Of a stretch of DNA of 64,000 nt, positions 58,729 to 64,000 are shown piece after piece. This stretch comes from CAMBRQ01 sp945870325 (GTDB taxonomy: Bacteria; Bacillota; Clostridia; Lachnospirales; Lachnospiraceae). The stretch lies in NCBI RefSeq assembly GCF_050313795.1, contig NZ_JBNPMC010000009.1, forward strand, positions 1 to 64,000. The letters are read 5' to 3'. The translations under genes and the position numbers were made by a program. Each line of letters begins with the position of its first letter. Positions within the stretch are counted from its first letter, which is position 1. The notes under the pieces are model-generated. The model made no database searches. It saw only the letters and a list, made by a program, of their open reading frames with translations, and was not told the DNA's origin.

Positions 58729-59523
58729 TTATAAACTACTTGATATCTCTTCGCACACTTTCATTGCTTCAATAATCGCACTTCTAAAGCCACGTTCTTC
58801 TAACTCGCGAACCGCTCCGATTGTCGTTCCTGCCGGGGAACATACCATATCCTTCAATTCACCCGGATGCTTTCCGGTATCTAATACCATCTTCGCACTT
58901 CCAAGCACTGCCTGTGCGGCAAACTGATAAGCCTGTGCTCTTGGCATTCCACCGGATACTGCCGCATCTGCCATAGCCTCGATCAATATGAATACATAGG
59001 CCGGTGAACTTCCGCTGACCGCAACAACTACATCCATCAGACGCTCTGGCACGATCTCTACACGGCCGAAACTCTCTAACAGCGTGCGCACATACGCAAT
59101 CTCTTCTTCTGTCATATGCTCATTCGGGCATGCTGCTGTCATACCCTCTCCTACCATTGCAGGCGTATTCGGCATAGTACGGACAATCTTTACATCCTTA
59201 CCGAACTGCTCAGCCAGCCAGGAGAGTGTCTTGCCTGGTGCAATTGTGATTACAATCTGGTTCTCTTTTATAACATCTCTGATCTCGCAGATAACACTCT
59301 CATAAAACTGAGGTTTTACAGATAAAATGAGAACTTCCGCTTGTTCCACTACTTCTTTATTACTATCAGTCACATGAATACCGAACTGTTCTTTCACGCG
59401 CTCTCTTCCAGGTGCGAACAGGTCTGCTCCGATAATCTCTTCTGCCGGGATCACCTGATTCTTTATAATACCACCCATGATTGCAGATGCCATATTGCCT
59501 GTACCGATAAATCCTAATTTCAT
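58729..59523 (-). CDS. proC: Pyrroline-5-carboxylate reductase
   Basis: A 264-residue ProC with the Rossmann start MKLGFIGTGNMASAIMGG and the C-terminal signature region SGSSPAYVFILIEAMADAAVSGGM and SPAGTTIGAVRELEERGFR. It makes proline from P5C with NAD(P)H. The promoter TTGACT-17-TATAGT is followed by two TGTATACA boxes before the ATG, pointing to control by the divergent GntR protein. Confidence 0.96.
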   Translation of the reverse strand: MKLGFIGTGNMASAIMGGIIKNQVIPAEEIIGADLFAPGRERVKEQFGIHVTDSNKEVVEQAEVLILSVKPQFYESVICEIRDVIKENQIVITIAPGKTLSWLAEQFGKDVKIVRTMPNTPAMVGEGMTAACPNEHMTEEEIAYVRTLLESFGRVEIVPERLMDVVVAVSGSSPAYVFILIEAMADAAVSGGMPRAQAYQFAAQAVLGSAKMVLDTGKHPGELKDMVCSPAGTTIGAVRELEERGFRSAIIEAMKVCEEISSSL

Positions 59524-59562
59524 CTCTGATTACCTTCCTTTCACACATATCCAACATGTTTT

Positions 59563-59589
59563 TGTATACATTTTTATGATTTGTATACA
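59563..59589. promoter_or_regulatory. GntR operator pair at the proC promoter
   Basis: TGTATACA occurs at 59563-59570 and 59582-59589, 19 bases start to start, in the transcribed leader of proC. A matching pair lies at the gntR promoter. Confidence 0.75.
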
Positions 59590-59606
59590 ATTTATTTTCT
59601 GTTATG

Positions 59607-59635
59607 ACTATAGCACGTATATGTAGGAAAGTCAA
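59607..59635 (-). promoter_or_regulatory. proC promoter
   Basis: Minus-strand TTGACT (59635-59630), 17-base spacer, TATAGT (59612-59607). The start near 59600 is 11 bases before the first operator box, which would block elongation or initiation. Confidence 0.8.
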
Positions 59636-59657
59636 TATCTATTTTAAGTTTCTTATC

Positions 59658-59686
59658 TTGAGTTTTCGTCCAAAATACGTTATAAT
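59658..59686 (+). promoter_or_regulatory. gntR promoter
   Basis: TTGAGT (59658-59663), 17-base spacer, TATAAT (59681-59686). The first operator box begins one base after the -10. Confidence 0.8.
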
Positions 59687-59687
59687 T

Positions 59688-59714
59688 TGTATACATTTTA
59701 GCGGAACGTATACA
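59688..59714. promoter_or_regulatory. GntR operator pair at the gntR promoter
   Basis: TGTATACA (59688-59695) and CGTATACA (59707-59714), again 19 bases apart, cover the start region of gntR, consistent with autorepression. Confidence 0.75.
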
Positions 59715-59763
59715 TTATCCCAGGTTATATTTCATTATCAGCAAGAAAGGACGGATCTATGCT

Positions 59764-60408
59764 ATGGCTGAAAAGAACGTATCCCTTGCCGATCAGGCAT
59801 ACGAACAGATAAAACATAATATCTTGAATCTGACTTATCCTCCTGGCATGCCGCTTACCGAAGCCATGCTCACCAAAGAACTGGGGATGAGCCGAAGCCC
59901 GGTACGTACAGCGATCCAGACATTACAGGCAGAGGGTCTCATCGTATCAGACTATTATAAATCCATGACAGTAAAAGAGATTACGGACAAAGACATCAAC
60001 GAGATCTATCAATTGCGCGAACTGCTGGAAGGAGCCGCATTCAAACTCATCTTCACTTCCGGTCAGAATGAAGAGTATTCTTATCGTATTGAAGAAAAGG
60101 TTGTACGCATGTGTGCAGCTGCCGGTGACTTATTTGAATGGGAGGTTGCCGATACAGCCATGCATATGGAGATCATCAGCATATTTGGAAATAACAGAAT
60201 TAATCGGATCTATGAGAATAATCTGTCTGAATTGATCCGTATTGGTCAATATTCTATTAAAAACGGTATGCGGATTCCAAGGACGAATGAGAACCTAAAA
60301 AAGATGGTACAGTATATGCGCAAGGGGAATTATGAGAAAGCATTTGAGATTCTCAAGGCGGATCATTTTGGCATCGGCAAAAATAGCGCATTAAAAGGGC
60401 GAGATTAA
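59764..60408 (+). CDS. GntR family regulator, FadR/FCD subfamily
   Basis: A 214-residue regulator. Residues 8-75 are the winged HTH (ADQAYEQIKHNILNLTYPPG, TEAMLTKELGMSRSPVRTAIQTL), and 85-205 a helical FCD ligand domain with His/Asp-Glu candidates around MHMEIIS. FadR-type proteins bind TNGTNNNACNA-like dyads; the two pairs of TGTATACA fit a GTATAC variant. It diverges from proC and probably represses both genes until a ligand, perhaps an amino-acid or carboxylate, binds. Confidence 0.9.
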   Translation: MAEKNVSLADQAYEQIKHNILNLTYPPGMPLTEAMLTKELGMSRSPVRTAIQTLQAEGLIVSDYYKSMTVKEITDKDINEIYQLRELLEGAAFKLIFTSGQNEEYSYRIEEKVVRMCAAAGDLFEWEVADTAMHMEIISIFGNNRINRIYENNLSELIRIGQYSIKNGMRIPRTNENLKKMVQYMRKGNYEKAFEILKADHFGIGKNSALKGRD

Positions 60409-61094
60409 CCTCGTAATCTCGCCTCCGGTATATATCTCTGCACAATCTCAAGTGCCTGTTCCATAATGCTGTCATTATAGCGGTGAAGTCCGCTTCGTAT
60501 CAGATCATCAGAATTCACAAATGGTTGGAGGTAATAGCGTCTGGCACCTCTAAGCCATCTTCCTATGGATTCAAAATCCGATCTCTGGTGGAACTCCAGC
60601 ACAACCGTTGTATTAAACTCATAATCCACTTCGCCTTTTAACAGATACCCAACGCTTCGATGGACGTTTTCCACATTATACCCATCAATTCCCACCGTTT
60701 TTCCATAACTTTCCTGAGAATTCTTGATATCCATTGCCACGTAGTCAACCAACCCTGCCGAAACTATTTTCCTTAATTTATCCGGAAAACTGCCGTTAGT
60801 CTCTAATCGAATCTGATATCCCATCTCTTTAACGCGGTTTAGGAATTCTTCAACTCCATGCTGAATCAAAGGCTCACCGCCAGTCAGGCATACGCCATCC
60901 AGTATCCCCTGGCGTCTTTTTAAGAAATCATAGACATCCTCCGGAGGGATCTCCTTATTCTTATATGTATCGATTACCAGCGAAGCATTATAGCAGTAAG
61001 GGCATCGGAAATTACACCCGGCTGTATATATTGTGCATGCTGTCTTTCCTGGATAATCCAATAACGAAAACTTCTTCAGGCCTTGTATCATCAT
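60405..61094 (-). CDS. Radical SAM activating enzyme (NrdG2-like)
   Basis: About 229 residues starting MMIQGLKKFSLLDYPGKTAC. The radical SAM motif CNFRCPYC (Cys27, 31, 34) is followed by TGGEPLIQHG. It resembles the anaerobic ribonucleoside-triphosphate reductase activating family (NrdG2 type), which makes a glycyl radical on its partner; no nrdD is in this window. GGGAGG precedes the start. It is 26 bases after the TetR gene. Confidence 0.88.
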   Translation of the reverse strand: MMIQGLKKFSLLDYPGKTACTIYTAGCNFRCPYCYNASLVIDTYKNKEIPPEDVYDFLKRRQGILDGVCLTGGEPLIQHGVEEFLNRVKEMGYQIRLETNGSFPDKLRKIVSAGLVDYVAMDIKNSQESYGKTVGIDGYNVENVHRSVGYLLKGEVDYEFNTTVVLEFHQRSDFESIGRWLRGARRYYLQPFVNSDDLIRSGLHRYNDSIMEQALEIVQRYIPEARLRG

Positions 61095-61120
61095 ACCATC
61101 AGCCTCCCGCATCCGCTCAT

Positions 61121-61708
61121 CTATGCCTTAAAATGCTCCATCATATACGGCATGCATTCTTTGCTATACTCTCCCAACGAGTAACTCCCCTTATTCAGGC
61201 ACCAGTCTGATACCAGAGCCCGCTCACACATCGCGTAGTATCTGGTCACGTCGCTAACCGCAATATCATCACGTATCTGGCCACGCTTCTGTCCTTCTTC
61301 CACAATCCTAGTAATCAACTTGTAATAATTACGATTCTGGTCTAAAAGATGACTCTGCCTCTCAGCAACAAGCTGAGTCGAATATAATGAAGCCAGCAGA
61401 TCCATACTGATCTTCTCCTCTATCATCGTATGCATCTCATAGTTCAGATATAATAATTTGAAGAAACTATTCATCTCCGAATCCATCTTCGAATCTAATT
61501 CCTCATAATACTCATCCAAGATCAGCGACAATGTATCCAAAAGTTCATCTTTCGTATTGAAATAATAATAGAAAGAACCCTTTGATGTATCCGACAACTC
61601 AATAATGTCATCCACCGTCGTACCATTATAGCCCTTCTCATAGAACAACTGCCATGCTGCTGATACGATTCTGCTCTTTACACTCTTTTTTCCTACTTCT
61701 CTTCCCAT
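61121..61708 (-). CDS. TetR family transcriptional regulator
   Basis: A 195-residue TetR protein. Residues 10-58 are the HTH (IVSAAWQLFYEKGYNGTTVDDIIELSDTSKGSFYYYFNTKDEL). The C-terminal helical domain is ligand-binding, not recognised. It precedes the radical SAM gene in the same direction, so it may control it. GGCGGAGAGTTGAC lies before the ATG, directly downstream of a repeat element. Confidence 0.9.
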   Translation of the reverse strand: MGREVGKKSVKSRIVSAAWQLFYEKGYNGTTVDDIIELSDTSKGSFYYYFNTKDELLDTLSLILDEYYEELDSKMDSEMNSFFKLLYLNYEMHTMIEEKISMDLLASLYSTQLVAERQSHLLDQNRNYYKLITRIVEEGQKRGQIRDDIAVSDVTRYYAMCERALVSDWCLNKGSYSLGEYSKECMPYMMEHFKA

Positions 61709-61727
61709 GTCAACTCTCCGCCGTTCC

Positions 61728-61809
61728 TTTTGGGGACGGGGGTTTTTTCAATTTCCCCCGTCCCCAATTAAATTTGCCGTGTCCCTTTTTGATTTTCCCC
61801 TGTCCCCAA
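61728..61809 (-). repeat. 80-bp dispersed repeat, copy B
   Basis: On the plus strand it reads TGGGGACGGGGGTTTTTTC...CCCCCGTCCCCAATT, then GTGTCCC and CCCCTGTCCCCAA. Its reverse complement aligns with copy A along its whole length with only a few changes. It occupies the tetR-acyP gap. Confidence 0.8.
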
Positions 61810-61821
61810 TATATTAACACA

Positions 61822-62091
61822 TCATCGTACATAAAAACAACTTTCCTGTATGACAGGAATCTCTTCACTGTCAATCCAGTCAATCGTTATGAACATATTG
61901 CGATTCAGACCTTCCATCAATTTATGAATCATCGGCTCACGCCCCTGCACTTCCATAAGTACTGTGCCGTCATATTCATTCCTGGCCCAGCCAGTCAGTC
62001 CTAATGACTGTGCCAGACACTTGGCTGTATACCGAAATCCAACCCCTTGCACTCTTCCGTAAAAGGTCATTCGTTTTCGTATCTCTGCCAT
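61822..62091 (-). CDS. acyP: Acylphosphatase
   Basis: An 89-residue acylphosphatase: FYGRVQGVGFRYTAKCLAQ holds the phosphate loop with catalytic Arg, and GWARNEYDGTVLMEVQG the Asn. It hydrolyses acyl phosphates such as acetyl phosphate. Single small gene with a good start. Confidence 0.93.
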   Translation of the reverse strand: MAEIRKRMTFYGRVQGVGFRYTAKCLAQSLGLTGWARNEYDGTVLMEVQGREPMIHKLMEGLNRNMFITIDWIDSEEIPVIQESCFYVR

Positions 62092-62143
62092 AACATCACC
62101 ATTTCTTTGTTATATTTCCTCACAACTGAAAAACCCGTCTCCG

Positions 62144-63076
62144 CTAAAACATCGGCAGATCAAACAGCGAGATCTGGTTATCTCTGCTCGACTTCACCTC
62201 GCGGTCCGTAATCACTTCGTCCCCCTTCAGATGCCCAATCAGCAAAGACGAAGTCGGGTCATGCTGCTGATGCTTCTTCTTCGCACTTTCCAGACTGCCA
62301 GTCGCATAACAATACTTGCATCCATTGATGCAGGTATCGTACATCCCAATATCTATACTCTCTACACAGCCGCATTCCCGCCGCTGTCCCGCATCCTTCT
62401 TAAGGTCCAGTTTATACCCAATCAGCCGGTGTATCTTCTCCTTATCAATACACGTACAATGCTCGATTCCATACCGGCTAAGGTCAATCTTCTCAGCACA
62501 GGTATAAAGCGGCAGGCGATACCTTCCGGCAATCTTCGAAAATCCTTCCGCCAATTCCAGCATCTCCTCATTCTCCAGTTCCAGATAAGGGCTTCCCTTA
62601 TAAGAATCCACAAAACTAAGAATACACCTGGTAGTAGCACCATGAAGCCAGTCACACATCATCTCGAACTGCTCCAGATGATAAGGAATCGAATACTTCT
62701 TCGTCAGAAGGATCGGATCAAACCGCCAATCCATCCGTTCCTTCCCCAGCTGCTCGCTCATAAGCAGAAAAGTAGCCATAGATTCAGCAGTAGATGGAAG
62801 ATTCTCCTCCATCTCTTCTTCATAATCCGTGATCGTCATCTGAAAATAATATTCATATTCCATACGGTCAATCTCTTTTAAATATGGCAGAATCGGCTCC
62901 GGGTTCTTCGTCCAGAACGCAATACAGTCAACCACATCCGGGCTTAACCGGATACGGCTTACTTTCTTACGGTTATAAGGGTTCGGCACCAGCACCTCCC
63001 CCGCTCTTAGGCGATTCACAAACCATTCCGGATATAACGCCGGGATATCCGTCCTTCTGCTTGCACTGATAATCAT
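62144..63076 (-). CDS. DUF1848 family protein with C-terminal CX3CX2C motif
   Basis: A 310-residue protein starting MIISASRRTDIPALYPEWF, the DUF1848 signature, with FWTKNPEP and RFDPI segments. Cysteines cluster at 193, 207, 209, 235, 237 and then CINGCKYCYA (Cys249, 253, 256), which is a radical-SAM-type CX3CX2C near the C-terminus. The barrel-like order suggests an iron-sulfur enzyme, possibly permuted; function is unknown. Confidence 0.85.
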   Translation of the reverse strand: MIISASRRTDIPALYPEWFVNRLRAGEVLVPNPYNRKKVSRIRLSPDVVDCIAFWTKNPEPILPYLKEIDRMEYEYYFQMTITDYEEEMEENLPSTAESMATFLLMSEQLGKERMDWRFDPILLTKKYSIPYHLEQFEMMCDWLHGATTRCILSFVDSYKGSPYLELENEEMLELAEGFSKIAGRYRLPLYTCAEKIDLSRYGIEHCTCIDKEKIHRLIGYKLDLKKDAGQRRECGCVESIDIGMYDTCINGCKYCYATGSLESAKKKHQQHDPTSSLLIGHLKGDEVITDREVKSSRDNQISLFDLPMF

Positions 63077-63155
63077 ATGTCCACTCCTGACCTTCTTCTA
63101 TTCATAATAATATACCGAAAGAAAAAAGGAGTCAAGCCAGCAGGGAAGCAGTGAA

Positions 63156-63695
63156 CTACGTTTCAAAATTCTTCTGGATCAGCCGGCAATACTCTTCATA
63201 AGCATCTATTCCTGTAAAATCCGGCTCCAAAACATCCCGAATTCCTTTATAATACCATCCAATCGTATTCTTATCCTTCATTCGAAAACGATTCCACAGT
63301 TCTTCGCCATATACCGGATAATCTCTGTCGATATCCCGCATATTCGAAAGTTTGTCTGCCAGTCCTACCATCTTTACTTCCCTCGGAGCATTACGCAGAT
63401 GTTCAATGGTACTTCTCTTTCTGTCCATCCATGACAGAGACTTGTCCTCGCTTTCCTGTGCCACAATCCATGCCACACGCTCAGAGAATTCCTGCGCCAG
63501 CACCCTCTGGGTCACTCCTTCACAATCTTCAATCGTATCATGAAGCAATGCCGCGCTGATTACCTCCTCGTCTTTCGTCATGCCGGACACAATATCCCCA
63601 ACTTCTACCGGATGAACAATGTAAGGACGTTTCGTCCCCTTACGGAACTGCCCTTCATGCGCCTTGGTTGCGAATTCAGCTGCCTTATTAATCAT
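63156..63695 (-). CDS. HD-domain hydrolase (RelA/SpoT hydrolase-like)
   Basis: A 179-residue protein with the ppGpp-hydrolase pattern: TKAHEGQFRKGTKRPYIVHP (His13, Arg18, His28), AALLHDTIED with HD at 52-53 and ED at 56-57, and a later KLSNMRDID. It lacks the synthetase domain. It is comparable to short (p)ppGpp hydrolases (MESH1-like), though other phosphoester substrates are possible. Confidence 0.8.
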   Translation of the reverse strand: MINKAAEFATKAHEGQFRKGTKRPYIVHPVEVGDIVSGMTKDEEVISAALLHDTIEDCEGVTQRVLAQEFSERVAWIVAQESEDKSLSWMDRKRSTIEHLRNAPREVKMVGLADKLSNMRDIDRDYPVYGEELWNRFRMKDKNTIGWYYKGIRDVLEPDFTGIDAYEEYCRLIQKNFET

Positions 63696-63710
63696 ACATG
63701 TACCTCTCCA

Positions 63711-64000
63711 TTATTCCTGATCTGATTCTCCATCTGATTCCTGATTAAGGTCCAATTCTAATAAAATCATATCTTCTTCCATTCCTTTACGGCTTCCCGA
63801 TCTCTTCCTGTGGAACAAGTCAAATATACAAGGAACAACTACCAAAGTCAAGATAGTTCCATAAATCAAGCCGCCAATTGTTACAATTGCCATCGGCTGT
63901 ACCATATCTGCTCCCATACCGAGTCCCAAAGCCATCGTTGACAGGCCAAGAATCGTTGTAAGAGCCGTCATGATAATTGGGCGAAGCCTCGTCTTTCCCG
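63711..64000 (-). CDS. RND-family efflux transporter, C-terminal part (partial)
   Basis: Only the last about 95 residues are inside the window: GKTRLRPIIMTALTTILGLS, then the last two membrane helices (MVQPMAIVTIGGLIYGTILTLVVVPCIFDLF) and an acidic tail. These match AcrB/MMPL-like RND transporters. The gene continues past the right edge. It is 15 bases from the HD gene. Confidence 0.85.
   Translation of the reverse strand, partial: GKTRLRPIIMTALTTILGLSTMALGLGMGADMVQPMAIVTIGGLIYGTILTLVVVPCIFDLFHRKRSGSRKGMEEDMILLELDLNQESDGESDQE

Noticed and set aside
1..64000. tRNA or rRNA genes
   Set aside because: No cloverleaf-like sequence or rRNA segment was noticed on either strand; a tRNAscan run would settle this.

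Overview
The window reads as one end of an integrated tailed-phage genome (about 1 to 23.5 kb) next to an anaerobic Firmicutes chromosome (about 23.5 to 64 kb). Host genes fit a gut Clostridia, most likely Lachnospiraceae: pyruvate:ferredoxin oxidoreductase, a potassium-type membrane pyrophosphatase, a double-cubane 2-hydroxyacyl-CoA dehydratase-like protein with its activase, an ECF transporter core next to truA, alpha2-type glycyl-tRNA synthetase, and a lysine riboswitch before an NhaC-type transporter. The genus is inferred from gene content only.

Prophage, read right to left: a plus-strand integrase and a ribbon-helix-helix gene lie beside the 3' end of rpsI (likely attR). Next is a lysogeny region with two XRE repressors, each with its own palindromic operators. 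A consensus leftward early promoter (TTGACA-17-TATGAT) has one operator in its spacer and one at the start site. Then come small genes of alternating strand, an excisionase-like HTH gene, a short promoter-terminator RNA unit, and a plasmid-like early module: HUH-type Rep, lytic transglycosylase, VRR-NUC nuclease, cytosine methyltransferase, ParA, ParB-like protein, a frameshifted PemK/MazF-like gene and SSB. A sigma-region-4-like regulator is followed by 11-bp iterons, an extended -10 promoter and an immediate terminator. The late operon follows: HNH, TerS, TerL, portal, ClpP-type protease, HK97 capsid, connectors and major tail protein, running off the left edge. Tail tape, lysis genes and attL lie outside.

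Host region: rplM-rpsI; MATE exporter; alpha-amylase-family enzyme; a threonine module (tdh-kbl facing sstT); glyS; era-yqzL-recO; an M16C peptidase; a lysine-riboswitch-controlled NhaC-type transporter; nifJ; two G3E GTPases, one with a His/Cys repeat tract; hppA; a cysteine-desulfurase-like/double-cubane/DUF3343/activase cluster; ecfA1-ecfA2-ecfT-truA; cyclophilin; a secreted arylsulfotransferase-like protein; proC facing a GntR regulator with paired operators at both promoters; a radical SAM activase; TetR; acylphosphatase; DUF1848; an HD hydrolase; and the end of an RND transporter.

The most notable non-coding features are the phage late-control cassette, the two repressor/operator switches, a putative 64-nt phage RNA, cis repeats between the integrase operon and rpsI, an approximately 80-bp dispersed repeat present twice in opposite orientation, and the paired TGTATACA operators between proC and gntR. 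All calls come from reading the sequence; no database search was run.
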